Notes: generated by a model from the sequence alone, not told the origin. Shown: positions 42,235-51,258, numbered from the stretch's first letter. The stretch: DNA of 64,000 nucleotides from Leifsonia sp. ku-ls (GCA_003367665.1 QKXI01000006.1:71702-135701), one strand, 5' to 3'. A program made the numbers and translations.

Positions 42235-43017
42235 GTGACCGACCACACCCTCACCCGCCCCGGCGCCACCCTCGCCTACGAGGCCGACGGAGCCGGCCCC
42301 GTCGTCGTGCAGGCCCACGGCCTCACCGCCGGCCGGGACGCCGACCTCGCCATCCTCGACGTCCGCGGTCTGGCCTCCTGCGGCCACCGGCTCGTCCGCT
42401 ACGACGCGGCCGGCCACGGCGCCTCCGCCGGCTCGGACGATCCCGAGCGCTACCGCTGGCCGGTGCTGGCCGACGACCTCCTCGCCCTGATCGACGCCGT
42501 CGGGGCGGACGGCCCGGTGGACGCGGTCGGCGTCTCCATGGGCACGGGCACCATCCTGACCGCCGCGGTGCGCCACCCCGAGCGCTTCCGTCGGCTGGTG
42601 CTCGCGCTGCCCCCGACCGCGTGGGACACGCGGCCCGCTCAGGCCGCCGTGTACCGGCAGATGGCCGACCTGATCGACGAGAAGGGCTGGGACGCGCTGA
42701 CCGAGTGGATGACGTCGTCCCCGATCCCGCTTCCGCCGGTCCTGGCCGAGCGCGGCGCTCCCCTGCAGACCCAGCTGCGACCGGAGACCGCGGCGACCGT
42801 GCTGCGCGGCGCCGCCCTCTCCGACCTGCCGGACCCGTCCGCCATCGCCGCCCTGCGGATGCCGGTGCTGCTCCTTCCCTGGGCGGGCGACCCCGGGCAC
42901 CCGCTCTCGACCGCGGAGCGCCTGCACGAGCTCCTGCCGGACTCCCGGCTGGTGGTGGCCGAGCACGCGGTGGATGCGGACGCGTGGCCGGAGGTCGTGG
43001 CGGCGTTCCTCGAGTGA
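42235..43017 (+). CDS. Alpha/beta-fold hydrolase
   Basis: The 260-residue enzyme has the oxyanion-hole HG in VQAHGLTAGRD, the nucleophile elbow GVSMGTG (Ser in GxSxG) and a late MPVLLLPWAGDPGHP segment carrying the acidic residue; a His occurs near the C-terminus (AEHAVD). It is of the small esterase/haloperoxidase-like kind. The GTG at 42235 lies seven bases after the DUF1254 stop. The substrate cannot be read from the sequence. Confidence 0.88.
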   Translation: MTDHTLTRPGATLAYEADGAGPVVVQAHGLTAGRDADLAILDVRGLASCGHRLVRYDAAGHGASAGSDDPERYRWPVLADDLLALIDAVGADGPVDAVGVSMGTGTILTAAVRHPERFRRLVLALPPTAWDTRPAQAAVYRQMADLIDEKGWDALTEWMTSSPIPLPPVLAERGAPLQTQLRPETAATVLRGAALSDLPDPSAIAALRMPVLLLPWAGDPGHPLSTAERLHELLPDSRLVVAEHAVDADAWPEVVAAFLE

Positions 43018-43056
43018 GAGCCCGACCGGCTCACGAGTCGACGGAATCCAGCGGGG

Positions 43057-43431
43057 TCAGCGCGGCTCGACGCGGATCGTAGCCGCCCGCGTCTTCTCGG
43101 TCACCATCGGAGGGAAGTACGGGCTCGCGCCATACTTCGCCTGGTAGGCGGCGTCGATGCGATCGTTGAGCTCTTGGTCCTCGATCGGGGTGAAGACGAC
43201 GTCCTTCTCGATACCGCCGGCCGTGATACGCCCGGCGCCCTGCGACCGTGCGGACTGATACCAACGCGAGTTCGTTCCGTTGTAGGCGCGAACGAACACC
43301 GCGTCGTCGACCACGACTGACCAGATCCACGTGGGGGTGCCGAGGGTGGTGCCGTCGGCGCGGAACGGCGCGATGTGGAAGTCGTCGGTGGATTCGATGG
43401 CGTGCAACTCGTCGGCTGTCCAGGCGGTCAT
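43057..43431 (-). CDS. DUF2255 family protein
   Basis: The 124-residue protein begins TAWTADELHAIESTDDFHIAPFR and contains TPTWIWSVVVDDAVFVRAYNG and SRWYQSARSQGAGRI, which are marks of DUF2255, a small split-barrel-like family related to nitroreductase/pyridoxamine-oxidase-like deazaflavin proteins. The ATG at 43431 overlaps the stop of the HTH regulator (ATGA), so both are one unit. Probable flavin- or F420-linked redox protein; the exact role is unknown. Confidence 0.85.
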   Translation of the reverse strand: MTAWTADELHAIESTDDFHIAPFRADGTTLGTPTWIWSVVVDDAVFVRAYNGTNSRWYQSARSQGAGRITAGGIEKDVVFTPIEDQELNDRIDAAYQAKYGASPYFPPMVTEKTRAATIRVEPR

Positions 43432-44315
43432 GTGTCCTCCGTGATGGTCTGACGTGATGTCGGCTGGTCGGCGGCCCACGATGCGAGCAGCCGCAGACGT
43501 TCGGCCGACGCCGAGCCCGGCTCGGCGGTGTAGACCAGCATGACGTGGCCGGGTTCTGCGGTGATCGCGAATTCTTCGTACGCGAGCGTGAGTTCTCCCA
43601 CGACGGGATGCTGGAAGCGTTTCGTCCCGGCGCCGTGCGTCCGCACATCGTGTGCGGCCCACAGCCTCCGAAAGGTGTCGCTCCGCGTGGACAGCTCGCC
43701 CACCAGATCCTGGAGCGCCCGGTTGTGCGGGTCGCGTCCCGCCTCGGCGCGCATCATCGCCACGCACATGTTCGCGAAGAGATCCCAGTCGGGGTAGAAG
43801 TCGCGCGACGCCGGGTCGAGGAACTGGAAGCGCGCGAGATTCGGCGTGCGGCCGCCATCGCCGATGAGCGGAGCGTAGAACGCGCGGCCGAGCGCGTTGA
43901 ACGCGATGACGTCCGACTGGGCGTTGCGGACGATGGCGACGCCCTCGGTGAACGCTTCCAGCGCCCAGTGCAGGCTGGGTCGTGCCGCAGGACTACGGGT
44001 CGCGCGACGCCGGGGGCGGCCTGAGACGGGTATGCCGTCGGCGGCCCGGGCGAGGTCGAAGAGGTGAGCCCGTTCGGTGTCGTCGAGCTGCAGCGCTCGC
44101 GCGACGGCCTCCAGCACCCCGGCCGAGACTCCGGCGATCGCGCCGCGTTCCAGCTTGGCGTAGTACTCGACGCTCACATCGGCGAGCATGGCGACCTCGG
44201 AGCGACGCAGCCCGGTCACGCGCCGACCGGTGCCCGCGGGGAGGCCTGCCAGCTCCGGGGTGAGCTTGGCGCGGCGCGACATGAGGAACTCGCGCACGTC
44301 GGCTCGATTGTCCAT
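43428..44315 (-). CDS. XRE-type HTH regulator with MLTR/MmyB-like ligand domain
   Basis: The 295-residue regulator has an N-terminal XRE helix-turn-helix at about 12-75 (GLRRSEVAMLADVSVEYYAKLERG) and a C-terminal PAS-like ligand-binding domain (ALEAFTEGVAIVRNAQSDVIAFN, then RFQFLDPASRDFYPDWD and FQHPVVGELTLAYEEF). This architecture is common in actinobacteria for regulators of divergent oxidoreductase operons. The ATG at 44315 follows GGAAGG. It diverges from the MFS-ADH-cupin-CMD operon, with two AGGG-N3-CCCT motifs between, and likely represses that operon until a small hydrophobic ligand binds. Confidence 0.92.
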   Translation of the reverse strand: MDNRADVREFLMSRRAKLTPELAGLPAGTGRRVTGLRRSEVAMLADVSVEYYAKLERGAIAGVSAGVLEAVARALQLDDTERAHLFDLARAADGIPVSGRPRRRATRSPAARPSLHWALEAFTEGVAIVRNAQSDVIAFNALGRAFYAPLIGDGGRTPNLARFQFLDPASRDFYPDWDLFANMCVAMMRAEAGRDPHNRALQDLVGELSTRSDTFRRLWAAHDVRTHGAGTKRFQHPVVGELTLAYEEFAITAEPGHVMLVYTAEPGSASAERLRLLASWAADQPTSRQTITEDT

Positions 44316-44346
44316 GCCTTCCAGGCTAGGCCGGGCCGCGTTCCTG

Positions 44347-44386
44347 AGGGATGCCCTGCCAGTACACCTCTCGTCAGGGACTCCCT
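44347..44386. promoter_or_regulatory. Twin AGGG-N3-CCCT operator candidates
   Basis: AGGGATGCCCT (44347-44357) and AGGGACTCCCT (44376-44386) lie in the 102-bp region between the divergent HTH regulator and MFS genes, centres 29 bp apart. The stretch AGTACACCTCTCG between them looks like motifs I associate with this regulator family, but this is memory, not a search. Confidence 0.5.
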
Positions 44387-44417
44387 CTGCGGGTCGGGAC
44401 ACGGTGTGCTGGATGGC

Positions 44418-45686
44418 GTGACAGCATCACTCACTTCCGCGACCCGCGTGAAAGCCGGCGGTCCGCTGGCCGTCCTGCTGCTTGTGCTGACCGTGTTCGG
44501 TCCGATCTCGATGGACCTGTACCTGCCCGCGCTTCCGGCTCTCACGACCGACCTCGGCGCCGCCACCTCGACGGCGCAGCTCACCGTCACCGCCTGTCTG
44601 GTCGGCCTCGCCGCCGGCCAGCTCATCGCCGGCCCTCTGTCCGATCGTTTCGGCCGACGCGGTCCCGCTCTGATCGGGGTGACCGCCTATGTGCTCGTCT
44701 CGGCGCTGTGCGCAGCGAGCCCGACCGTTGAGCTGCTCGTCGCGGCCCGGCTGGTGCAAGGGCTGGCGGGTGGCGTCGGCATCGTCATCGCCCAGGCGGC
44801 CGGCCGCGACGTGTACGAGGGCGGGAGACTCATTCGCTTCTACGGCCGCCTCACCGTCGTCGGTGGGCTGGCGGCGGTCATCGGTCCCCTCGTCGGCGGA
44901 GCGCTCACCGCGATCCTGGACTGGCGAGGGCTCTTCCTCGTGCTCGCGGTCATCGGAGCCATGATCCTCGAGTGGGTTGCTCTGCGCCTCCCGGAGACAC
45001 TGGCGCCGGGCGACCGCACGGACGCCGGGTTCGCGGTGATCCGGAGGGACATGCGGATGCTGCTGTCCGACCGCCGTTTCGTCGGCGCGGTCGTCGCGCA
45101 GGGGTTCGTCTACGCCGCACTCTTCGCCTACCTCAGCGGCGCGACCTACGTGCTGCAGGGGATCTACGGCCTGTCGCCGCAGGCTTACGCGCTCGCCTTC
45201 GGGCTCAACTCCGCGGGGTTCATGGTCTTCGGTCACCTCGCCGGACGATCCAGTGAGAGGTGGAGCGTGCTGGGCACGCTGATCGTCGGTCTCGTGATCG
45301 CCGGTTTCGGGGCTGCGGGGCTGCTGGTCGCGGGGTTCACGTCCGTTCCCTTGGCCGTCGTGATCGCCGCGCTCTTCCTGCTCGCCGCGGGGACAGCCGT
45401 CACCAGCCCGCCCTCGACCACGCTCGCGCTGGCCGACTATCCGCAGATCGCCGGCACCGCATCGTCCCTTCTCGGCGCCGCGCGTTTCGCGTTCGGAGGC
45501 ATCGCGGCGCCGCTGGTCGGCGTCGCGGGAGCCCTCAGCATCCTCCCTCTCGGCCTGGTCACCACCGTCGCCATCGCGGCCGCCGCCGCGACGGCCGCAC
45601 TTCTTCTCCGCCGACCGGCCCGGGCGACCGCCTCCGCCGGCACCACCCGCTCCCGAACGGAAGGAACTCTCACATGCGTGGAGTAG
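44418..45686 (+). CDS. MFS multidrug efflux transporter, Bcr/CflA-like
   Basis: The 422-residue protein has 12 hydrophobic helices, the DHA1 opening ISMDLYLPALPAL, the motif A loop GPLSDRFGRRGP between helices 2 and 3, and LVQGLAGGVGIVIAQAAGRD (motif C-like helix). It should export hydrophobic drugs or metabolites by proton antiport. The start is taken as GTG 44418, just before the first helix; GTG 44406 is an alternative. Its last 13 bases overlap the start of the alcohol dehydrogenase gene. First gene of an operon under the divergent HTH regulator. Confidence 0.9.
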   Translation: MTASLTSATRVKAGGPLAVLLLVLTVFGPISMDLYLPALPALTTDLGAATSTAQLTVTACLVGLAAGQLIAGPLSDRFGRRGPALIGVTAYVLVSALCAASPTVELLVAARLVQGLAGGVGIVIAQAAGRDVYEGGRLIRFYGRLTVVGGLAAVIGPLVGGALTAILDWRGLFLVLAVIGAMILEWVALRLPETLAPGDRTDAGFAVIRRDMRMLLSDRRFVGAVVAQGFVYAALFAYLSGATYVLQGIYGLSPQAYALAFGLNSAGFMVFGHLAGRSSERWSVLGTLIVGLVIAGFGAAGLLVAGFTSVPLAVVIAALFLLAAGTAVTSPPSTTLALADYPQIAGTASSLLGAARFAFGGIAAPLVGVAGALSILPLGLVTTVAIAAAAATAALLLRRPARATASAGTTRSRTEGTLTCVE

Positions 45687-46705
45687 TCATGTACGCACCC
45701 CAGGATGTGCGCGTCGAGGAGCGCGCCGACCCGGTCATCCAGGAGCCCACCGACGCCGTGATCCGGGTCGCCGCCGCCTGCATCTGCGGCTCCGATCTCT
45801 GGCCGTATCGAGGAACCGACGCGGTCAACGAGCCGACGCCGATGGGCCACGAGTACGTGGGCGTGGTCGAGCAGATCGGCGAGGACGTCGCGAACGTGAA
45901 GGTCGGCGACTACGTCGTCGGCTCGTTCTTCGCCTCCGACAACACCTGCGAGATCTGCCGCGCCGGCTACCAGTCCCGCTGCGTCCACGCCTTCCCCATG
46001 GGCGCGCTGGGCACCCAGGCGGAGAAGCTGCGCGTCCCGATGGCCGACGGCACCCTCGTCGCCGTTCCCGGCATCCCGTCGACGGCGCAGGTGCGCAGCC
46101 TCCTCGCCGCCTCCGATGTGCTGGGCACCGGCTGGTTCGCCGCCGTCGCGGCCGAGGCCGGCCCGGGCAAGACCGTAGCCGTGGTGGGCGATGGCGCGGT
46201 CGGGCTGCTGGGTGTGCTGGCTGCCAAGCAGCTCGGCGCGCAGCGGATCATCGCCATGAGCCGCCACGCCGACCGGCAGGCGCTCGCACGACGGTACGGC
46301 GCGACCCACATCGTCGAGGCGCGCGGCGATGCAGGCGTCGCCGCCATCAAAGAGCTCACCGACGGTCTCGGCGCACACTCGGTCATCGAGGCGGTCGGGA
46401 CACAGGAGTCGATGATGCAGGCGATTCGCGCCACCCGGCCCGGCGGACACGTCGGCTACGTCGGCGTCTCGCACGGAGTCGAGCTGCCAGGCGAGGAGCT
46501 CTTCTTCTCAGGCGTGCACCTGCACGGCGGCCCGGCTCCCGTCCGCCGCTTCCTCCCCGAACTGATCGAGTCGATCATGAGGGGCGAGCTCGACGCCGGT
46601 GAGGTGTTCGACCTCACCCTCCCCCTTGCGGATGCGGCGGAGGGCTACCGCGCGATGGACGATCGCCGCGCCATCAAGGTGCTGCTGGAAACGGAGAACG
46701 CATGA
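45674..46705 (+). CDS. Zinc-dependent alcohol dehydrogenase family protein
   Basis: The 343-residue dehydrogenase has the catalytic zinc residues in CICGSDLW and GHEYVG, a Cys-rich lobe (DNTCEICRAGYQSRC) and the cofactor motif VVGDGAVGLLGV. It resembles the subgroup of Zn alcohol dehydrogenases used for small aldehydes and found with cupin and carboxymuconolactone-decarboxylase-like genes. The ATG at 45674 has GGAAGGAAC upstream and overlaps the MFS stop. Its own stop overlaps the cupin start (ATGA). Substrate unknown. Confidence 0.9.
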   Translation: MRGVVMYAPQDVRVEERADPVIQEPTDAVIRVAAACICGSDLWPYRGTDAVNEPTPMGHEYVGVVEQIGEDVANVKVGDYVVGSFFASDNTCEICRAGYQSRCVHAFPMGALGTQAEKLRVPMADGTLVAVPGIPSTAQVRSLLAASDVLGTGWFAAVAAEAGPGKTVAVVGDGAVGLLGVLAAKQLGAQRIIAMSRHADRQALARRYGATHIVEARGDAGVAAIKELTDGLGAHSVIEAVGTQESMMQAIRATRPGGHVGYVGVSHGVELPGEELFFSGVHLHGGPAPVRRFLPELIESIMRGELDAGEVFDLTLPLADAAEGYRAMDDRRAIKVLLETENA

Positions 46706-47109
46706 ACATCGAACCGACCGTACCCACGGTGAAGAACCCGCCCGAGCAGTTCGTCGGCGACGTGTGGGTCGACCCCATCGCCGCCCCGCACGAGGGCGAT
46801 CAGCGGATGACCGTCGCGCTCGTCCGCTTCGCCCCGGGCGCCCGCACCGCCTGGCACAGCCACGCCCGCGGTCAATACCTCCGGGTCACCGCCGGGGTCG
46901 CCCGGTTCGGCGACCGCGATGGAAACATCATCGAGGTCCATCCCGGCCAGACGCTCTACACCCCGCCCGGCCAGGACCACTGGCACGCCGCCGCCCCCGG
47001 CTGCTTCATGGAGCACATCGCCATGCTCGAGTCCGCCGACGACGCCGCGGACACCACCACCTGGAAAGAGCACATCACCGACGACGAGTACGAAGGAAGG
47101 GACGCATGA
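46702..47109 (+). CDS. Cupin-domain protein
   Basis: The 135-residue single-domain cupin has the two cupin motifs: AWHSHARGQYLRVTAG (metal-binding HxH and later residues) and PPGQDHWHAAAPG (the second His-containing strand). It matches the small cupins often annotated as (R)-mandelonitrile lyase-like. It probably binds a divalent metal and acts on a small organic substrate. It sits between the alcohol dehydrogenase and CMD genes with four-base overlaps on both sides. Confidence 0.9.
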   Translation: MNIEPTVPTVKNPPEQFVGDVWVDPIAAPHEGDQRMTVALVRFAPGARTAWHSHARGQYLRVTAGVARFGDRDGNIIEVHPGQTLYTPPGQDHWHAAAPGCFMEHIAMLESADDAADTTTWKEHITDDEYEGRDA

Positions 47110-47453
47110 CCGAACAGATCCCCGCCGGCTGGACCGGAGGGCAGCGCGCCTTCGGCGACTTCGCTCCCGGCCTCGTCCACTACACCGACCGCATCCTCTT
47201 CGATGAGGTCTGGGAGCGACCAGAGCTGTCCAAGCGCGACCGCAGCCTGATCACCGTTACGGCGCTCCTGGTGGGCGGCAACGTCGACCAGCTGCGCTTC
47301 CACCTCCCGTTCGCGCTCCAGAACGGCGTCACCCAGGACGAACTGATCGAGGCGATCACGCACCTGGCGTTCTACGCCGGATGGCCGAAGGCCATGTCGG
47401 CGATGACCATCGCCAAGGAGCTGTTCGAGGAAGGTCAGGGAACATCCGCATGA
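47106..47453 (+). CDS. Carboxymuconolactone decarboxylase-family protein
   Basis: The 115-residue product shows the CMD-family pattern: FDEVWERPELSKRDRSLITVTALLVGG, then LRFHLPFALQNGVTQDELIEAITHLAFYAGWP. The CxxC of AhpD-type peroxidase members is absent, so it is nearer the decarboxylase-like or lactone-hydrolase-like branch. Last gene of the HTH-controlled operon; its ATG overlaps the cupin stop. The set MFS, ADH, cupin, CMD, DUF2255 under an MLTR-type regulator is a recurrent actinobacterial combination whose substrate I do not know. Confidence 0.9.
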   Translation: MTEQIPAGWTGGQRAFGDFAPGLVHYTDRILFDEVWERPELSKRDRSLITVTALLVGGNVDQLRFHLPFALQNGVTQDELIEAITHLAFYAGWPKAMSAMTIAKELFEEGQGTSA

Positions 47454-47511
47454 CCTCGCCGCCATCGTCAGACGCTGAGGAAGCCCGACCGGCTCGCGAA
47501 ATGAGAACTGG

Positions 47512-47582
47512 AGCGAGTGACGGGAATCGAACCCGCGCTATCAGCTTGGGAAGCTGAGGTTCTACCATTGAACTACACTCGC
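47512..47582 (-). tRNA. tRNA-Gly (anticodon CCC)
   Basis: On the minus strand the 71-base sequence folds as a full cloverleaf: acceptor GCGAGTG pairs with CACTCGC, D arm GTTC...GAAC, anticodon stem TCAGC/GCTGA enclosing the loop TTCCCAA with CCC at positions 34-36, and T arm with TTCGATT loop. CCA is not encoded. The discriminator base is T (position 47512). It lies between the CMD operon and the oxygenase gene; no integrase or attachment repeat is seen nearby. Confidence 0.97.
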
Positions 47583-47750
47583 GCGACCCGCAGATCCCAG
47601 GTAAACACTGGGATGTGAGGCTGCCGCCCAGACTACCCGGTCATCGGTTTTTGGCCAAACTCGTCATGTCTGAATGCCGGTCGAATCCGCGACGGAAGCC
47701 GTATCGGTAACACAACGCCATCCCCCAGCCCCGCCTGCGACCATGGATGC

Positions 47751-48764
47751 ATGGCCCTCGATTCCCTCCCCGTCCTCGACATCTCCGAACTCGATCGGGG
47801 TGACGCCGCCGCGTCGGCGTTCCGCGACAAGCTGCGCCAGGTCACGCACGACGTCGGGTTCTTCTACCTCGTCGGTCACGGCATCCCGCAGGAGCTGATC
47901 GACGAGGTGCTCGACGTCTCGCGCCGGTTCTTCGCGCTGCCGGAGGCCGACAAGCTCGCGATCGAGAACGTGCACAGCCCGCAGTTCCGCGGGTACACCC
48001 GCACCGGCGAGGAGCTGACCAACGGCGCCGTGGACTGGCGCGAGCAGATCGACATCGGGGAGGAGCGCGAGACCGTGGAGGGCGGGCCCGCGTTCCAGAG
48101 GCTCGAAGGGCCCAACCTGTGGCCGGCCGCCCTTCCGGAGCTGGAGTCCGCGATCACCCGTTGGCGTGACCAGCTCAGCGCCCTCGCCCTGCGGCTGCTG
48201 CGCACGTGGGCGGTGTCGCTCGGCTCCCCGGAGGACGTGTTCGACGAGGCCTTCGCCGATCGGCCCTTCACGCTGATCAAGATCGTGCGCTACCCGGGCA
48301 CCTCCGACGAGGTCGCGCAGCAGGGCGTCGGCGCGCACCGTGACGGCGGCGTGCTCACGCTCCTCCTCGTCGAGCCGGGCAAGGGCGGCCTGCAGGTGGA
48401 GCATGACGGCGACTGGATCGACGCGCCCTCCATCCCCGGCGCGTTCGTCGTCAACATCGGCGAGATGCTCGAACTGGCCACCGACGGATACCTCAAGGCG
48501 ACCCTGCACCGGGTCGAGTCGCCGAAGCTCGGGACCGACCGCATCTCCATCCCGTTCTTCTTCAACCCGGCGCTTGAGGCGACCGTGCCGCGGCTGGAGC
48601 TGCCGGCCGAGTTGAAGGCGGAGGCGCGCGGGCTGTCCTCCGACCCCACGAACAGCCCCATCCTGGAGACCTACGGCGAGAACGTGCTGCGGTACCGGTT
48701 GCGCGCGCACCCGAACGTCGCGGCCGTGCACCACGCCGACCTGCTCGGGCGGCCGGCGGAGTAG
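47751..48764 (+). CDS. Isopenicillin N synthase-family Fe(II)/2-oxoglutarate-type dioxygenase
   Basis: The 337-residue enzyme has the DIOX_N start (PVLDISELDRGD, then HDVGFFYLVGHGIP) and the double-stranded beta-helix core with the Fe ligands His and Asp in GAHRDGGVLTLLL and the distal His in KATLHRV, followed by RISIPFFFNP carrying the Arg-x-Ser that binds the 2-oxoglutarate carboxylate. It should be a cytoplasmic dioxygenase, possibly of a primary-metabolism kind as in many actinobacteria. The ATG at 47751 is the likely start. Substrate unknown. Confidence 0.92.
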   Translation: MALDSLPVLDISELDRGDAAASAFRDKLRQVTHDVGFFYLVGHGIPQELIDEVLDVSRRFFALPEADKLAIENVHSPQFRGYTRTGEELTNGAVDWREQIDIGEERETVEGGPAFQRLEGPNLWPAALPELESAITRWRDQLSALALRLLRTWAVSLGSPEDVFDEAFADRPFTLIKIVRYPGTSDEVAQQGVGAHRDGGVLTLLLVEPGKGGLQVEHDGDWIDAPSIPGAFVVNIGEMLELATDGYLKATLHRVESPKLGTDRISIPFFFNPALEATVPRLELPAELKAEARGLSSDPTNSPILETYGENVLRYRLRAHPNVAAVHHADLLGRPAE

Positions 48765-48805
48765 CGCCCACCGCGGCCGACCGACCCGCGGGGTAGCGTG
48801 AGCCC

Positions 48806-49939
48806 ATGGGCGGAATCGACGGCGGGTCCGGCGCGCGCGTGTCCGAACGGCAGCGGCAGTGGACGGCGTCCCGGACGGCGACGCGGTTGCTCTCGAACGA
48901 GCGGCCGGTGACCCCCGGCGAGCGCTTGGCGGCGCTTTCGGCCTCGCCCAACGCGCAACCCGTCGAGCCCGTCGACCTCTACGGCGGCGGGATGGTCGAG
49001 CGGCTCGAGTCGCGCGTCGCCGAACTGCTGGGCAAGCCCTCCGCGCTCTGGTTTCCGACCGGGACGATGGCGCAGCAGGCGATCCTGCAGGTGTGGGCGG
49101 CGCGCGCGGGGAGCCGGCGGGTCGCCGTCCACCCGCTCCACCACACCCAGCTGCAGGAGGACGGGGCGTTCACCACCCTCAGCGGGCTGGAGCCGGTCCA
49201 CCCGACGACCGCTCGGCGGCACCCGACGGCGGACGAGCTGCGGTCGACCGCGGGGCCGCTCGCCGCGGCTGTGGTGGAGCTGCCGATGCAGGAGCTCGGC
49301 TACGTGCTGCCGACCTGGGACGAGTTCGCGGCGTTCGCGGCGGCGGCGCGGGAGCGCGGCATCCCGCTGCATGTCGACGGCGCCAGGATCTGGGAGTCGC
49401 GCACGCGCTTCGCGAAGGCGCTGCCGCAGATCGCCGCGGAGGCGGCGTCGGTGTACGTCTCGATGTACAAGGGCGTCGGGGGACTGTCCGGCGCCCTGGT
49501 CGCGGCCGCCCCTGACGTGATCGACGAGGTCCGCGTGTGGCGCACCCGGTACGGCGGCAACGTCTTCCAGCAGTTCCCGGCGATCGTCGCCGCGCTCGAC
49601 GGGCTCGACACCCGCCTGGACAGGATGGACGCCTGGGTCCATCACGCCGCCGTGGTGGCCGAGGGCCTGCGGCGGCTCCCGGAGCTGCGCATCGACGGCG
49701 ACCTGCCGCACATCAACGAGTTCTGGGTGTCCACCGATCTTCCCGCCGCGGCCCTCAACACGGCCGTCCTGGAGCACCTGGAGGCCACCGGCGAGCGGTG
49801 GTTGCACGGCTGGTGGACGGCCGACGGGGCGTCGGTCGCGGAGGCGACGATCCGCGACGAGGCCCTCGGCTGGTCGGCGGACGACGTCGCCGCCGCCGGC
49901 CGTGCGGTGCTGGAGCGCGCCCGTTCGCTCGCCGGGTGA
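48806..49939 (+). CDS. Threonine aldolase/beta-eliminating lyase-family PLP enzyme
   Basis: The 377-residue protein is a fold-type I PLP enzyme. Visible motifs are YGGGMVERLESRVAELLGK, FPTGTMAQQAIL (phosphate-binding region), PLHVDGARIWES with the cofactor Asp, and the Schiff-base Lys in VSMYKGVGG. These are the signature of the low-specificity threonine aldolase family, which cleaves threonine to glycine and acetaldehyde. The ATG at 48806 gives a 27-residue N-terminal extension before homology. Standalone gene, convergent with the desaturase. Confidence 0.88.
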   Translation: MGGIDGGSGARVSERQRQWTASRTATRLLSNERPVTPGERLAALSASPNAQPVEPVDLYGGGMVERLESRVAELLGKPSALWFPTGTMAQQAILQVWAARAGSRRVAVHPLHHTQLQEDGAFTTLSGLEPVHPTTARRHPTADELRSTAGPLAAAVVELPMQELGYVLPTWDEFAAFAAAARERGIPLHVDGARIWESRTRFAKALPQIAAEAASVYVSMYKGVGGLSGALVAAAPDVIDEVRVWRTRYGGNVFQQFPAIVAALDGLDTRLDRMDAWVHHAAVVAEGLRRLPELRIDGDLPHINEFWVSTDLPAAALNTAVLEHLEATGERWLHGWWTADGASVAEATIRDEALGWSADDVAAAGRAVLERARSLAG

Positions 49940-49945
49940 GGCTGC

Positions 49946-51040
49946 CTAGGCCCGCCGGTACCGCGCCGCCGCCGGGCAGTCGAACGGGTCGCGCGCCGCG
50001 AGCCCCACGCGGTTGAGGTACCGGATCACGATCCGGTACGAGTTCACCAGGCCGGTCTCGGTGTACGGGATGTCGTGCGCAGCGCAGTGCTCCCGCACCA
50101 GCAGACGCGCGCGCCGCAGGTGCGGGCGGGCCATGCTCGGGAAGAGGTGGTGCTCGACCTGGTGGTTGAGGCCGCCCATGAGGAGGGTCATCGTCCAGCC
50201 GCCGCGGATGTTGCGGGAGGTGAGCACCTGCTTGTTGAGGAAGTCGACCCGCGTGCCGGTGGGCAGCAGCGGCATGCCCTTGTGGTTCGGCGCGAACGAG
50301 GCGCCCATGTAGACGCCGAAGACCGCCAGCTGGACGCCGAGGAAGGCGAACGCCATCCCGACCGGCAGCGTGACGAAGACGATCGTGAGGTAGATCGACA
50401 GCCGCAGGCCGATCGCGACGAGTTCGCTGCCGCGGCGCTCGACCGGACCGCGGGCGAGGAGCGAGCGGATGGAGGTGACGTGCAGGTTGACGCCCTCCAG
50501 GAGCAGGAGCGGGAAGAAGAGGTATCCCTGCCGCCGGGTGATCAACGCGAGCAGCCCACGCTGCCGTGCGGCGTCCTTCTCGGTGAAGGAGATGGTGTCG
50601 AACGCGATGTCCGGGTCCTTGCCCTCGGTGTTCGGGTTGGCGTGGTGGCGGGTGTGCTTCGTCATCCACCACTGGTAGCTCATGCCGACCAGCCAGGTCG
50701 CGATCAGGCGGCCGGCCCGGTCGTTGGTGGGGCCGGAGGCGAACACCTGGCGGTGCGACGCTTCGTGACCGAGGAACGCGAACTGGGTGAAGATCAGGCC
50801 GAGCGCCGCCGCGATGAGGAGCTGGAACCAGGAGTCGCCGAGCAGGACGAACCCGGCGACGGCGCCGAGCAGACCGGTCACGAGCAAGGCGAACATGGCG
50901 ACGTAGAAGCCGCGGCGCCGTTCCAGGAGCCCCTCGCCACGCACGCGGGCGAGCAGCTCGTTGTAGGTGCTGGTGACCGCTGGCCGGCCCTCGGTGCGAG
51001 GCCTCGTCCGCAGGACGGGGCCGAGAGTGGATGCGGTCAT
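49946..51040 (-). CDS. Membrane fatty acid (acyl-CoA/lipid) desaturase
   Basis: The 364-residue membrane protein has three His boxes of type 1 fatty acid desaturases: GHEASHR, HTRHHANPN and NHQVEHHLFP (the QxxHH form typical of front-end-like desaturases), separated by hydrophobic helices. It introduces a double bond in membrane acyl chains with O2 and a diiron centre, which supports membrane fluidity. The ATG at 51040 follows GCGGAGG; the in-frame ATG at 51100 is further from any ribosome-binding sequence. It diverges from the secreted Gly-rich protein gene across a 218-bp region. Confidence 0.92.
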   Translation of the reverse strand: MTASTLGPVLRTRPRTEGRPAVTSTYNELLARVRGEGLLERRRGFYVAMFALLVTGLLGAVAGFVLLGDSWFQLLIAAALGLIFTQFAFLGHEASHRQVFASGPTNDRAGRLIATWLVGMSYQWWMTKHTRHHANPNTEGKDPDIAFDTISFTEKDAARQRGLLALITRRQGYLFFPLLLLEGVNLHVTSIRSLLARGPVERRGSELVAIGLRLSIYLTIVFVTLPVGMAFAFLGVQLAVFGVYMGASFAPNHKGMPLLPTGTRVDFLNKQVLTSRNIRGGWTMTLLMGGLNHQVEHHLFPSMARPHLRRARLLVREHCAAHDIPYTETGLVNSYRIVIRYLNRVGLAARDPFDCPAAARYRRA

Positions 51041-51165
51041 GCGTTTCCTCCGCTGAGTGCGACGACTTCCCAGCCGAGGATGTGCGGGCGGATCGCCCAA
51101 GATGCTGCAAGCGTAGGCGTGCTTGCTGGGCGAATCGTGAGGCCGACGCGATGCCTGGGCGCCGA

Positions 51166-51183
51166 GGGTGATCGCAGGGTGAA
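51166..51183 (+). promoter_or_regulatory. Tandem GGGTGAA element before the secreted Gly-rich protein
   Basis: GGGTGAT at 51166-51172 is followed by GGGTGAA at 51177-51183, an 11-bp period, with shared flanks GGGTGATCGnAGGGTGAAATC as at 59703-59720. A TAAGAA-like -10 lies about 20 bases downstream (51203-51208) and the GTG start is at 51259. Confidence 0.55.
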
Positions 51184-51258
51184 ATCGTTCCCGCGCCTTC
51201 GGTAAGAATGCTGGTATCTCGGTATATTCAACCTGGGAAGAAACCGGGAGGGGGAGAG

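Noticed and set aside
47512-47582. tRNA-Gly as an integration site for a mobile element.
   Set aside because: No integrase, no direct repeat of the tRNA 3' end and no change of base composition was seen on either side.
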